A DNA stretch of 48,759 nucleotides from JAVVHE01 sp032249695 (GCA_032249695.1 JAVVHE010000021.1:1-48759), one strand, 5' to 3'. Counted from the stretch's first letter, positions 38,412 to 48,117 are shown. Program-made: numbers and translations. Notes: generated by a model not told the origin, from the sequence alone.

Positions 38412-41400
38412 ATGAGCAAGGTGTCATCGCTGCTGCTGGCAGCGAGCGGGTTTGCATTGCTGTCGGGGATCGCCCAGGCGCAGACGGCGGCGCAGCCCGC
38501 ACCGAAGGACGGCATCATTCCGCCGCCGAGCACGTCGGCGCAGCGGCCGACCGGCACGGGTGCAGACGCCGCGGATATTTCCGACGCCGAAAAAACGTCG
38601 GACAACCTTGTCGTCATCACCGGCTCGCGCATCCCGCGCCCTGAGTTTTCGGGCATCATCCCGGGTGTCCAAGTCGGCCAGGAATCGATCCAGAACCGCG
38701 GCTTCACCAACCTCGCCGAAGCCATCCGCGAACTGCCCGGCTTCGGCTTCGGCGCACAGAGCCTCGGCAACGCCGGCGGCCAGCCGTCCAGCTACGGCGT
38801 CAATTTCCTCGATCTGCTCGGCCTCGGCACGCAGCGCACGCTGACTCTGGTCAACGGTCGCCGCTTCGTTTCGGGCAACGCGGGTTCGCTGTTCGTCGCT
38901 GGCAACAACACCGGCAGCCAGGTCGACATCAACACGATCCCTACCTCGCTGACCGAGCGTGTCGACGTGCTGACCGTCGGTGGTGCGGCAGCCTATGGTT
39001 CGGACGCCATCGCGGGCGTGATCAACATCATTCTGAAAGACAACTTCAAGGGCGTCCGGCTGGAGGCGCTGGGCAACCAGTCTTCGCGCAACGACGCGCG
39101 CACCTACCGCTTCTCGGCGACCGCGGGGATGAACTTCGCCGAAGGCCGCGGCAACATCACCGGCGCGTTCGAGTATATTCACGACGATCCCATCACCGGC
39201 GACCAGCGCGATTTCGTCAACGCGAACTACATCGCGCCGACCTTCTTCCGGAACGGCGGCGTCCGTAACCCGAACTTCGCGCCGCAGATTCCGATCGACG
39301 TCGTGGGCTTGAACAACGGCGCGTTCCTGCGGGCGTCGGACGATGGCCAGCCGGGCAACCGCCTGCTGCCCTTGCTGTCGGGCGGCTCGATCCTGGTGTC
39401 GCCGGGCGGCACCGTGTTCCAGTACACCGGCTCCACCTCGGCCGCCGCGATCGCGCGCGGCCGCGCGGGCCAGATCGCCTCGAACGCGGCCGGCAGCGGC
39501 GCGCTGATCTCGGTCGCTGGCAACACGCAGATCATTCCCGGAGTGCCGATCAGCGCCGCCGTGCCGGGCGCTGCCGCCGGCTTGTCCACCGCGCCGGCGG
39601 TCGGTGCCCCCAATCCGCCGGCTGGCACGTTCACGCGCTTCGCACCCACGGGTCTGCCCGCGGGTGTGACGGCGCAACAAGTCATCTCGGCGCTTGCGCC
39701 CAACTTCACCGCGCCCGCGGGCACGACGGCCGCGCAGCTGACGACGCTCGCGGTCAACCTGCTGCAGGCCAACCGGCCGACGCCGCGCGAGTATTTCGCA
39801 GCCAACCCGAACACGCCGATCAACAACTTCCTCGGCTCGTTCGTCCCGGCATTCCTTGACGTTCCGAACACCGGCGCGGACGCGGCGATCCTGCCGCGCA
39901 CCGCGGTGCCGCTGCGCTTCAGCCCCACGGGCGGCGACCTGCAGACCTTCAACCCCGGCAGTTTCGATGCGAACACGCCCGCGACGCTGGGCGGCAGCCC
40001 GGGCGGCGATTTCTTCAACCCGACACGTTTCACGACGATCCGCGCGGGACAGGACCGCTATCTCGGCAATCTGCTCGCGCATATCGACGTGACCGATCAT
40101 CTGCGCGTCTACACCGAAAACAGCTACGCAAAGTCGGACAGCATCCTGAAGCGCAATCAGGCCAGCGCCAATTCGATCGCGTCGGCCACGGTGGAGAACG
40201 CGGCGCTGCTGGTCCGCATCGACAACCCGTATCTTACCGATGCGCAGCGCCAGACGCTGCTGAACGCCGGGGTCAGCGCCTTCAACCCGGCGACCCCGGG
40301 AAGCGGTCTCTTCGTGCTGAGCCGCACCAACCAGGACATCTTCGGCGACAACCCGTTCACCAACACGGCAGAGGTTTATCGCAGCGTCATCGGCACCAAG
40401 GGTGATTTCAAGCTGTTCGGGCGCGAGTTCCAGTTCGATACCAGCTTTACCTATGGCCGGGCCGACGGCAGGACGGTGACGACCAATATCAAGGACATCG
40501 AGTACGCGTTGGCGATCGATGTCGCGCGCGACAATAATGGCACTATCGTCTGCGCGGCAAAGCTGAATCCGTCGCAATATCTCGGTACCACCCCACCAGG
40601 AATCAATCCAACTGAACTTGTCCGTAACAATATCGGCAATGGCCGTTTGCAGGAGCAACTTATTTCACGCAGGGTCACGCAGGCGCAGATCGATGCCTGT
40701 CAGCCGCTCAACCCCTTCGGCTTCAACCAGATGTCGGATGCAGCGAAACAGTATGTCCGCGCGAACGTTGTGCTCGATAATACAGCTGAGCAATATTATC
40801 TCGTCGGCACGCTGTCTGGGTCGCCCTTCGATCTGCCGGGCGGACCGTTCCGCTTCGCATTGACCGGCGAATATCGCCAGGACAGTCTCGATTTCCGCGT
40901 CGACGATATCTCGCGGATCGGCGGCACACGCACTGCTGCTCTGACGAACACAACCGGCCGGATCGAGAATATCGAGGGCTCGATCGAAGTCACTGCTCCG
41001 ATCACGGGCGATGGCTTCCTGCCCTGGCTCGGCAAGATCGAACTCAACCCCGCGGTGCGCTTTGTCAAACAGGACGGTTCGTCGCCCGACGTCCAGCGCC
41101 TCAACGGCACCACGTTCCGCGGCCAGTCATCGGGTGACGTCTATACGATCTGGACGCTCGGCGGCACGTGGAAGCCGATCCGGGACATCACGATCCGCGG
41201 CAACGTCACGCGGTCGATTCGCCAGCCGAGCGTCGTCGAGCTGTTCCTTGGCGGCCAGTCGGCCTTCACCACGCCGGCCGATCCGTGCTCCAACCAGAAC
41301 ATCAATGCCGGTGTTCGCCCGGCCACGCGCCGCGCGAACTGCATCGCGGACGTAATCCGGCTGGGCATCGCCTCCAACGCCACCGATGCTTCGAACTTCC

Positions 41401-42278
41401 TCAACACGTTCGTCGCATCGGGCCAGGCGATCCAGGGGGTGTTCTCGGGTTCGCCGGGCCTGAAGCCCGAGCGGGGCGAGAGCTTCACCTTCGGTGCGGC
41501 GATCCAGCCGCGCTGGGTCAAGGGCCTGACGATGAGCGCGGATTATATCGACGTGACGGTGCGCGATCAGATCATCCCGACCGCGATCGGCACCGCGCTT
41601 CAGAACTGCTATGACAGCACCGCCTTTCCGGATACGAGCCGCGAGGTGGGTGTGAACACCTGCAACTTCTTCCAACGCGTGCCGGGGGCGGGTGGCGTCA
41701 TCCAGCAGTTCAACGTCGACAACGGCTTCTCTTCGGGCTTCATCAATCTCGGCGGCCTGCAGGTGCAGGGTATCAACGCATCGATCGACTATCGCATCCC
41801 GCTGACCGGGCTGTTCGGGCCAAATGCTGGGCGGCTGGAACTGTACGGGAACATGTTCCATTACATGAATTACTACGTTTCAAACAACGGCACCTTCAAC
41901 GATCGCCAGCAGACCGCTGGTTCGTTCTTCCGGCCGGAGTTCGCGGTGCAGGGCCGCGTGCGCTATCGGAACGCAGGGCTGGTGCTGCAGTGGAACATCA
42001 ACTGGGCGAGCGAGACGCAGATTTTCTCGTCGGGCGCTCCGATCACCAACGAGATCCAGGATGTGCTTGGCTTCCCCGATCGTGCGATCCACGATTTCAC
42101 GATCGGCTATGACTTCAAGAAGCCCCGCATCGGCTTGACGTTCGTGATCCGCAACGCGTTCGATACCGTGACCGCGGGCCTGAACGGTCTGGCGAACTCG
42201 AACGGTATTCCGGGCAATTCGGGCTTCCTTGACCCGATCGGCCGCCGGTTCACGCTGTCGGCGAACTGGAGCTTCTAG
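38412..42278 (+). CDS. Large TonB-dependent outer-membrane receptor
   Basis: This TonB-energised outer-membrane importer has 1288 residues, far above the usual 700-1000. It has a signal peptide (MSKVSSLLLAASGFALLSGIAQA), a Pro/Thr-rich linker, a TonB-box-like VVITGSRIPRPEF (about 67-79), a plug domain with GFTNLAEAIRELPGFG, LVNGRRFV, then AAAYGSDAIAGVINIIL, and a long beta barrel ending in RRFTLSANWSF with the terminal Phe that Bam recognises. An Ala/Pro/Thr-rich insertion at about 335-520 probably forms a big extracellular loop. The ITGSRI type is typical of sphingomonad receptors for plant glycans, peptides or aromatics; the substrate cannot be read. GAGGGA precedes the ATG. Confidence 0.92.
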   Translation: MSKVSSLLLAASGFALLSGIAQAQTAAQPAPKDGIIPPPSTSAQRPTGTGADAADISDAEKTSDNLVVITGSRIPRPEFSGIIPGVQVGQESIQNRGFTNLAEAIRELPGFGFGAQSLGNAGGQPSSYGVNFLDLLGLGTQRTLTLVNGRRFVSGNAGSLFVAGNNTGSQVDINTIPTSLTERVDVLTVGGAAAYGSDAIAGVINIILKDNFKGVRLEALGNQSSRNDARTYRFSATAGMNFAEGRGNITGAFEYIHDDPITGDQRDFVNANYIAPTFFRNGGVRNPNFAPQIPIDVVGLNNGAFLRASDDGQPGNRLLPLLSGGSILVSPGGTVFQYTGSTSAAAIARGRAGQIASNAAGSGALISVAGNTQIIPGVPISAAVPGAAAGLSTAPAVGAPNPPAGTFTRFAPTGLPAGVTAQQVISALAPNFTAPAGTTAAQLTTLAVNLLQANRPTPREYFAANPNTPINNFLGSFVPAFLDVPNTGADAAILPRTAVPLRFSPTGGDLQTFNPGSFDANTPATLGGSPGGDFFNPTRFTTIRAGQDRYLGNLLAHIDVTDHLRVYTENSYAKSDSILKRNQASANSIASATVENAALLVRIDNPYLTDAQRQTLLNAGVSAFNPATPGSGLFVLSRTNQDIFGDNPFTNTAEVYRSVIGTKGDFKLFGREFQFDTSFTYGRADGRTVTTNIKDIEYALAIDVARDNNGTIVCAAKLNPSQYLGTTPPGINPTELVRNNIGNGRLQEQLISRRVTQAQIDACQPLNPFGFNQMSDAAKQYVRANVVLDNTAEQYYLVGTLSGSPFDLPGGPFRFALTGEYRQDSLDFRVDDISRIGGTRTAALTNTTGRIENIEGSIEVTAPITGDGFLPWLGKIELNPAVRFVKQDGSSPDVQRLNGTTFRGQSSGDVYTIWTLGGTWKPIRDITIRGNVTRSIRQPSVVELFLGGQSAFTTPADPCSNQNINAGVRPATRRANCIADVIRLGIASNATDASNFLNTFVASGQAIQGVFSGSPGLKPERGESFTFGAAIQPRWVKGLTMSADYIDVTVRDQIIPTAIGTALQNCYDSTAFPDTSREVGVNTCNFFQRVPGAGGVIQQFNVDNGFSSGFINLGGLQVQGINASIDYRIPLTGLFGPNAGRLELYGNMFHYMNYYVSNNGTFNDRQQTAGSFFRPEFAVQGRVRYRNAGLVLQWNINWASETQIFSSGAPITNEIQDVLGFPDRAIHDFTIGYDFKKPRIGLTFVIRNAFDTVTAGLNGLANSNGIPGNSGFLDPIGRRFTLSANWSF

Positions 42279-42315
42279 GTCGACTGCCAACCCGGGCCGC
42301 TGCGGCGGCCAAGCG

Positions 42316-42346
42316 ACGCCCCCGCGCTACTGGCGCGGGGGCGTTT
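42316..42346 (+). terminator. Terminator hairpin after the TonB receptor
   Basis: A perfect 12-base stem ACGCCCCCGCGC / GCGCGGGGGCGT (42316-42327 with 42333-42344), loop TACTG, followed by only TTT. It sits just before hisS. Confidence 0.65.
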
Positions 42347-42366
42347 GGCTGCCTAAGGACGGCTGC

Positions 42367-43662
42367 GTGAGCGATCAGCCCCGGCCGCCCCGCCTGCAGC
42401 GGGCGCGCGGCACCCAGGATATTTTCGGCGAGGACGCGGCGCGCTTCGAGCGAGTCACGGAGACGTTTGCGCGCGTGCGGCGGCTCTATGGCTTCAAGCC
42501 CGTCATCACGCCCGTTTTCGAGTTTACCCCCGTCTTCGCACGCTCGCTGGGCGAGACCAGTGACGTGGTGGGGAAGGAAATGTATTCGTTTGAGGACCGG
42601 GGCGGCGAGTCGCTGACGCTGCGGCCCGAGTTCACGGCCGGGATCGCGCGCGCCTATATCAGCGAGGGGTGGAAGCAGCACGGCGTCCTGAAGCTCGCAG
42701 CGTGGGGGCCGGTCTTCCGCTACGAGCGGCCGCAGAAAGGCCGCTATCGCCAGTTTCACCAGCTCGACGCCGAAATCCTAGGCGCGGCCGAGCCGTTCGC
42801 CGACGTCGAGGCGATCGCGTTCGCCGAGCAGCTGCTGCGCGATCTCGGCATCGCCGACGGCGTGACGCTGCAGCTGAACACACTGGGCGACGCTGAGACT
42901 CGCGGCCGCTGGCGCGAGGCGCTGGTCGCGCATTTTTCGGCGCACGCGAGCGAGCTGAGCGAAGACAGCCGCGACCGGCTTCAGCGCAACCCGATGCGGA
43001 TCCTCGATTCGAAGGCGCCGCAGGACCGTCCGGTCGCCGATGCAGCGCCGGGGATCGACGAGTATCTGAGCGCCGACGCGGGCCGCTTCTTCGAGGCGGT
43101 GGCTCGCGGGCTGGACGCATCGGGCGTGCGCTGGACCCGTAACGACCGCCTGGTCCGCGGGCTCGACTATTATCGCCACACCGCGTTCGAATTCGTCACC
43201 GACCGCCTTGGCGCGCAGGGCACGGTGTTGGCCGGAGGTCGCTATGACGGCTTGGTGGAAGCGCTGGGCGGGCCTCCGACGCCGGGCATCGGCTGGGCCG
43301 CCGGGGTGGAGCGGTTGGCGATGTTGGTGGACGCGGCGGAAACGCCGCGTGTGACGATCGCGGTGGTGGCCGAGGCGACCGAGGCAGAAGATGACGCGCT
43401 TGAGATTGCCGCCTGCCTGCGGCGGGGGGGATTGAGCAGTATGGTCCCAAGCGGATCGAGCGCGAAGCGGCGCGTCGAGACTGCACGCCGCGAGAACGTC
43501 GAGGCGGTCCTGTTTGTCAGGCCAGCAGGCGCCCACGAGCGGCTCAACCTCAGTCACACCGACAAGGACAGCGCGCGGGCGGCGGAGCTCCTCGCGCAGG
43601 TCGTGATGCGCCTGCCGGGACAATATGGCGGCCTTTCCGGCGATCGTCTGCCCGATGCGTAA
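42367..43662 (+). CDS. hisS: Histidyl-tRNA synthetase
   Basis: This class II synthetase charges tRNA-His. The 431-residue protein has the start block QRARGTQDIFGEDAARFE, motif 2 (GPVFRYERPQKGRYRQFHQLD), the histidine loop LVRGLDYYRHTAFEF, AGGRYDGL, and motif 3 (GIGWAAGVERL), then the anticodon-binding domain. The GTG at 42367, with AAGGA eight bases upstream, begins the protein; the frame upstream belongs to the receptor's end. Confidence 0.96.
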   Translation: MSDQPRPPRLQRARGTQDIFGEDAARFERVTETFARVRRLYGFKPVITPVFEFTPVFARSLGETSDVVGKEMYSFEDRGGESLTLRPEFTAGIARAYISEGWKQHGVLKLAAWGPVFRYERPQKGRYRQFHQLDAEILGAAEPFADVEAIAFAEQLLRDLGIADGVTLQLNTLGDAETRGRWREALVAHFSAHASELSEDSRDRLQRNPMRILDSKAPQDRPVADAAPGIDEYLSADAGRFFEAVARGLDASGVRWTRNDRLVRGLDYYRHTAFEFVTDRLGAQGTVLAGGRYDGLVEALGGPPTPGIGWAAGVERLAMLVDAAETPRVTIAVVAEATEAEDDALEIAACLRRGGLSSMVPSGSSAKRRVETARRENVEAVLFVRPAGAHERLNLSHTDKDSARAAELLAQVVMRLPGQYGGLSGDRLPDA

Positions 43663-43678
43663 TCGCACCCGCCTCGTC

Positions 43679-43779
43679 GGCCCGGACTCGGTCCGGGCCC
43701 GGGCTTCCGGTTGGCGGACTGCGGCGGTGGGGCGATCCGGCGTTTCGATGCGGCCCCGTCCCGGGCCGGATCCGGGACG
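43679..43779. repeat. Palindromic repeats between hisS and prfA
   Basis: Two perfect hairpins: GGCCCGGAC-TCG-GTCCGGGCC (43679-43699) and CGTCCCGG / CCGGGACG (43757-43764 with 43772-43779). They are of the same CCCGGAC / GTCCGGG type as the rpoB-rpoC palindrome. The 282-base gap has no gene. Confidence 0.65.
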
Positions 43780-43944
43780 ACGTCCAACAGCGTACGAGTG
43801 GCTGGGACAGCCCCGTCATCCCGGTCTTGAGCCGAAAGCCAGCTTGCCTGCCGCGCAGCGCGCGACGCGCGCGGTCGGCCTACAGCGCCGCCGAACCCCG
43901 GACGTTGTCCGCGGTGACGACCGGACGGGCAGGGGAGCGCTGCA

Positions 43945-45024
43945 ATGATCCCCCCCGCCCGCATTGCGCAGATCGAAGCCCGCCACGCCGAGCTGGCCGA
44001 CGCGCTCGCCGCGCCGGACATCGCGCGCGACCGGTTCGTCGCGCTTTCCCGCGAATATTCCGAGCTCGGCCCCGTCGCCGAAGCGGCGCGCGGGCTGCGC
44101 CTGCTGCGCGAGGAGATCGACAACCTGCGCGGCCTCGCCGCCGACGTGACTGCCGACGCCGATCTGCGCGCGATGGCCGAGGACGAGATCGCCGACCTCA
44201 AGGCCCAGCTGCCCGACGCCGAGCGCAAGCTCGCGCGCCTGCTGCTGCCCCGCGACGCAGCCGACGAACGCAGCGCCATCCTGGAAATCCGCGCGGGCAC
44301 GGGCGGCGACGAGGCGGCGCTGTTCGCGGGCGACCTGTTCGAGATGTACCAGCGCTACGCCGCCGTCCGCCGCTGGCGCGTGGAGCTCATCAGCGCATCG
44401 AGCGCCGATGTCGGCGGCTACAAGGAGGTGATCGCGTCGATCACCGGGCAGGGCGTGTTCGCGCGGCTGAAATTTGAAAGCGGAGTCCACCGCGTTCAGC
44501 GCGTGCCCGCGACCGAAACGCAGGGCCGCATCCACACGTCGGCCGCCACCGTCGCCGTGCTGCCGGAGGCCGAGGAGGTCGATATCCAGATCGAGGACAA
44601 GGATCTCCGGATCGACGTCTTCCGCTCGTCGGGCCCCGGCGGCCAGTCGGTCAACACCACCGACTCGGCAGTGCGGATCACCCACCTGCCGACGGGTCTT
44701 GTCGTCAGCCAGCAGGACGAGAAATCGCAGCATAAGAACAAGGCCAAGGCGCTGAAAGTGCTGCGCGCGCGTCTCTACGAGCTTGAGCGCGAGAAGCTTG
44801 CGTCGGCCCGCTCGGACGCGCGCAAATCGATGGTGGGATCGGGCGACCGTTCGGAACGCATCCGCACCTACAACTTTCCACAGGGACGCGTGACCGATCA
44901 CCGGATCAACCTGACACTCCACCGTCTCCCCGAAATCCTCGCCGGCGAGGGGCTGGAGGAGCTGATTACTGCGCTGATTTCCGAGGACGAGGCCGAGCGC
45001 CTGGCAGGGCTCGACGCCGAATGA
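43945..45024 (+). CDS. prfA: Peptide chain release factor 1
   Basis: RF1 reads UAA and UAG and triggers peptide release. The 359-residue protein has the stop-codon tripeptide PAT at 188-190 (QRVPATETQGRIHTSA) and the catalytic GGQ at 232-234 (SSGPGGQSVNTTDSA), whose Gln is methylated by PrmC, encoded next. The coiled N-terminal domain and full length are normal. AGGGGAG stands before the ATG. Confidence 0.98.
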   Translation: MIPPARIAQIEARHAELADALAAPDIARDRFVALSREYSELGPVAEAARGLRLLREEIDNLRGLAADVTADADLRAMAEDEIADLKAQLPDAERKLARLLLPRDAADERSAILEIRAGTGGDEAALFAGDLFEMYQRYAAVRRWRVELISASSADVGGYKEVIASITGQGVFARLKFESGVHRVQRVPATETQGRIHTSAATVAVLPEAEEVDIQIEDKDLRIDVFRSSGPGGQSVNTTDSAVRITHLPTGLVVSQQDEKSQHKNKAKALKVLRARLYELEREKLASARSDARKSMVGSGDRSERIRTYNFPQGRVTDHRINLTLHRLPEILAGEGLEELITALISEDEAERLAGLDAE

Positions 45025-45205
45025 CGCGGCCGAACGGGCGTGGCCCGATGCGCGCTGACGATCGGCCAACGACCCCGCTGCCGCCGCGGCGCCGACGTGT
45101 CGATCTCGCTTCCTCCCACGACGCCGCCGGGTTCGCCCGCGTTCGGGAAGCTGTCCTGCCCGGCGTCATGGATGATCGCCGGCCGCTTCGCGGCTGCGGA
45201 CGCTG

Positions 45206-46027
45206 GTGAGCCAAACCGCGCGCGACGTGCTTAAGGCGGCGGCGGCGCACATCGGCGGGGCGACGCCACGGCTCGATGCGGAGCTGTTGCTCGCGCACCA
45301 TCTCGGTACCACGCGCGACTCGCTGCTGCTCGGCGGTCTCCACGAGCCCGTGCCCGATGCGCGCGGTTTCGCCTGCCTGATCGAGCGCCGCGCCGGCGGC
45401 GAGCCGGTCGCCTACATCACCGGCACGCGGGAATTCTGGTCGCTCAGATTCCGCGTCACGCCCGATGTGCTGATCCCCCGCGCCGACAGCGAGACCCTCA
45501 TCGAAGCGGCGCTGGCATCGGGGAGGGCGCCCGCCCGCGTGCTCGATCTCGGCACAGGCAGCGGTGCGCTGCTGCTTGCAGCGCTCAGCGAACACCCGGC
45601 GGCATTCGGCATCGGCGTCGACCGCTCGTCAGCCGCGATCGCCATCGCCCGCGCCAACGCCGCCCAGCTCGGCCTCGCCACCCGCGCGACCTTCGTTCAG
45701 GGCGACTGGGGGGCCGCGCTCAGCGGACCGTTCGAGCTTATCCTGTGCAACCCCCCCTACGTCGCGCAGGGCGCAGCCGACCCGCACGTTCACGCGCACG
45801 AACCGAACGAAGCGCTGTATGCAGGTGCGCAGGGCCTCAACGCCTACGCGCGGATCGTCCCCGATCTGCCGAGCTTGCTGGCAGTGGGCGGGCTTGCGGT
45901 TCTTGAAATCGGCTGGGATCAGCACGAAGTCGTTGATCGGATGGCGCAGGAAGCAGGGCTCGTTGCCCGGCTTTGGCGCGATTTGGGCGGCAGGCCGCGC
46001 GCACTGGCGCTGACCCGCGGGGCGTGA
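45206..46027 (+). CDS. prmC: Release factor glutamine methyltransferase
   Basis: PrmC methylates the GGQ glutamine of RF1 and RF2. The 273-residue protein has the PrmC N-terminal helical domain, SAM loop VLDLGTGSGALLL (114-120 core), and the NPPYV substrate motif at 182-186. GTG start. It follows prfA after 181 bases, the standard pairing. Confidence 0.95.
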   Translation: MSQTARDVLKAAAAHIGGATPRLDAELLLAHHLGTTRDSLLLGGLHEPVPDARGFACLIERRAGGEPVAYITGTREFWSLRFRVTPDVLIPRADSETLIEAALASGRAPARVLDLGTGSGALLLAALSEHPAAFGIGVDRSSAAIAIARANAAQLGLATRATFVQGDWGAALSGPFELILCNPPYVAQGAADPHVHAHEPNEALYAGAQGLNAYARIVPDLPSLLAVGGLAVLEIGWDQHEVVDRMAQEAGLVARLWRDLGGRPRALALTRGA

Positions 46028-46220
46028 GGCGAAGAATCGCTTGGTCCTGTGCGTCATAGCCGGTATGCCTCGTGCAGCGCGGCGGGCGGGAGAGACCGCC
46101 TGCGGAGGCACGGACCACCACCGCTGAGTATGATGCGACGAGCCGCCGATGGGTGGGTGACCGTACCCGCCCGCGAGGACGCCGATCCGCAGGGACGACA
46201 TGCATGGCTAGGGCTTATTG

Positions 46221-47252
46221 ATGCGCCAAGGACAGAACCGCCGCCGTGGGCGCGGCGGGCAACGGCCGCCACAACAGGGTGGCAGCGTGGGCCGTGGGCC
46301 CGAAATGGCCAACCGCGATCAGCACCGGAACCGGGGCAACGCGGCGCAGCTGCTGGAGAAATATCGCAACTTGGCGCGCGATTCGCAGCTGCAGGGCGAC
46401 CGCATCACCGCTGAATATTACCTGCAATATGCCGATCACTATTATCGCGTGCTGAACGAGAACCGCCCGCGGTTTGACGATAACCGCCGCCGCGACTGGC
46501 AGGACCGCGACGAGCGCTACAGCGAGCGCGACGAGTCCGATCCGGCCGACGATGGCGGCGACGATGATGCGCCCGAGGCGCTGAACGGCGAGCGCCGGTT
46601 TGACGAGCGCGACCGCCGCGGCAACCAGCAACGCGGCCGCTACCAGGACCAGCCGCGCGACGACGAGGGCGACCGGCCGCAGCGCCGCTATCAGGACACG
46701 CAGCCGCGCGACGACTCCGGGGAGCGCTCGCAGCGGGGCCGCCACCAGGAGGCTGCTCGCGAGGACGATGGCGGCGAGCGCCAGCAGGGTCGCTACCAGG
46801 ACGCGCCCGCGCGCGCCGACGATGGCGACGATCGCGGCGACCGGCGCGAGCGCGGCTTTGGCCGTGTCCGCGGGCAGGACAACCGCCGCGACGCGGCTCC
46901 GGATCGCGAAGGCGGCCAGCGCGAGCGGCGGCCGAACGGCAGCTATCGCGATGATCGCCGCGCGGGCGCCGACGACGAGCCGAGCGGCGAGGCGATCGCC
47001 GCCGTGCTGCCGCCCGCCTTCAACAACCGCACCGGCGACGACGAGGAGCCAACGCCACGCCGCGAGGAGCGCAGCCCCGGCCGCCTGGGCCTAGGCGGCC
47101 CGCGCCGCGCCAAGCCCGAAGCCGTCCCCGCGGCGGAACCCGCCGAGGCGAGCGAGCCCGAGAGCGATGCACCGCGCCCACGCCGCCGCCGCACGACCCG
47201 GCCGAAGCCCGATGCCGGGAGTGGCCCTGAACTGCGGCTGGAAGACGTCTGA
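46221..47252 (+). CDS. DUF4167 protein with a repetitive disordered tail
   Basis: This 343-residue protein is found beside prfA-prmC in many alphaproteobacteria. The conserved part is short: a basic start RQGQNRRRGRGG and the helical block RNRGNAAQLLEKYRNLARDSQLQGDRITAEYYLQYADHYYR (about 37-76). The rest is disordered and very rich in Arg, Asp, Gln and Gly, with four imperfect 17-21-residue repeats (RYQDQPRDDEGDR type) at about 138-212. The composition suggests RNA binding or condensate formation; the function is unknown. The ATG at 46221 is preferred to the TTG directly before it. Confidence 0.85.
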   Translation: MRQGQNRRRGRGGQRPPQQGGSVGRGPEMANRDQHRNRGNAAQLLEKYRNLARDSQLQGDRITAEYYLQYADHYYRVLNENRPRFDDNRRRDWQDRDERYSERDESDPADDGGDDDAPEALNGERRFDERDRRGNQQRGRYQDQPRDDEGDRPQRRYQDTQPRDDSGERSQRGRHQEAAREDDGGERQQGRYQDAPARADDGDDRGDRRERGFGRVRGQDNRRDAAPDREGGQRERRPNGSYRDDRRAGADDEPSGEAIAAVLPPAFNNRTGDDEEPTPRREERSPGRLGLGGPRRAKPEAVPAAEPAEASEPESDAPRPRRRRTTRPKPDAGSGPELRLEDV

Positions 47253-47259
47253 CGTTCAG

Positions 47260-47293
47260 AGCGGGGCGGCCGCCTCGCAGGCGGCGCCCCGCT
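47260..47293. terminator. Bidirectional hairpin between convergent genes
   Basis: A 15-base stem with one bulge: AGCGGGGCGGCCGCCT (47260-47275) against AGGCGGCGCCCCGCT (47279-47293), loop CGC. It reaches into the stop codon of the facing gene. No T-run, so termination is probable but not certain. Confidence 0.5.
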
Positions 47294-47567
47294 AGCTCTC
47301 GTGGCCGGCCGCGTCGACCTCGGAGTCGTGGCCGCTGCGCGCGCTCGCGAACACCAGCGCCATCAGCGCGCCGCCGACCAGACCGGTCAGCGTCACCCCC
47401 AGGCCGATCGCCAGCCGGGCCTGCCACGGCATCGGCGTGCCCGCCGCGCGGAAATATAGCAGCACGCCAAGCGCCAGCGCCGCGCCGCCCGCTCCCGCCC
47501 ACAACACCATACGCCGGAAGCGCACCCAAACCGCGGCCTTGTCGTCGGCTGTGCTTTGATGGATCAT
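47292..47567 (-). CDS. Small two-helix membrane protein (hypothetical)
   Basis: This 91-residue protein has two membrane segments (MVLWAGAGGAALALGVLLYF and LAIGLGVTLTGLVGGALMALVF) separated by a short loop, and a charged tail. Not assigned to a named family. The ATG at 47567 (MIHQSTADD) is chosen; the frame opens four codons earlier. It is divergent from the CBS-domain gene, with 46 bases between starts, so they share a control region. Confidence 0.65.
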   Translation of the reverse strand: MIHQSTADDKAAVWVRFRRMVLWAGAGGAALALGVLLYFRAAGTPMPWQARLAIGLGVTLTGLVGGALMALVFASARSGHDSEVDAAGHES

Positions 47568-47613
47568 CCCCACGCACATAAGGCCGACAACGGCCCGACG
47601 GGAGGTCTAAGAC

Positions 47614-48042
47614 ATGACGATCGGGTGCCTGTTCCGAGACAAGCCTACGAGCGCGGTGGTGACCGTCAGCCCCGATGCGCCCGTCAGCGACGCTGTGCGC
47701 CTGCTCCACGATCACCGCATCGGCGCGGTACTTGCCGTGGGGCCCGACGGAGTCGCGGGCGTGGTGTCCGAGCGGGACGTGGTGCGCGGCCTGCACAAAC
47801 ACGGCTCGGCGATCTGCGACATGCCGGTCCACAAAGTGATGTCCTCGCCCGTCGTCACCGTCGAGCGATCGCACACGATCAGCGACGCGCTGGCGCTGAT
47901 GACCGAGCGGCGCTTCCGCCACCTGCCGGTGGTGGAGGGTGGCGTGCTGATCGGGATCGTGTCGATCGGCGACCTCGTCAAACGCAAGATCGACGACGCG
48001 GTGCGCGAGGCCGAGGAGCTGCGCGGCTATATCCACGCCTAA
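47614..48042 (+). CDS. CBS-domain-pair protein
   Basis: This 142-residue protein consists of one CBS pair (Bateman module). The first domain is VVTVSPDAPVSDAVRLLHDHRIGAVLAV, then GVVSERDVVRGL; the second is VVTVERSHTISDALALMTERRFRHLPVV, then GIVSIGDLVK. Stand-alone CBS pairs bind adenosine nucleotides and act as energy sensors; the partner is unknown. GGGAGG eight bases upstream sets the ATG. Confidence 0.92.
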   Translation: MTIGCLFRDKPTSAVVTVSPDAPVSDAVRLLHDHRIGAVLAVGPDGVAGVVSERDVVRGLHKHGSAICDMPVHKVMSSPVVTVERSHTISDALALMTERRFRHLPVVEGGVLIGIVSIGDLVKRKIDDAVREAEELRGYIHA

Positions 48043-48078
48043 AGAATGGCCCGAAACGGTCGTTTCCCGCGCGCATCC

Positions 48079-48117
48079 AAAAAACCTCTTGCGCGATGGG
48101 GATTGGGCCGACATATG
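48079..48117 (+). promoter_or_regulatory. rRNA operon promoter P1 (putative)
   Basis: A6 run (48079-48084, UP-like), TTGCGC (48089-48094), 17 bases, then CATATG (48112-48117) followed by GCGG. Built like P2 109 bases downstream. Confidence 0.5.

Noticed and set aside
38424..40658. A 744-codon open frame on the minus strand under the TonB receptor
   Set aside because: Antisense shadow in a GC-rich gene: it is Arg-rich, lacks domains, and the plus strand encodes a clear receptor.
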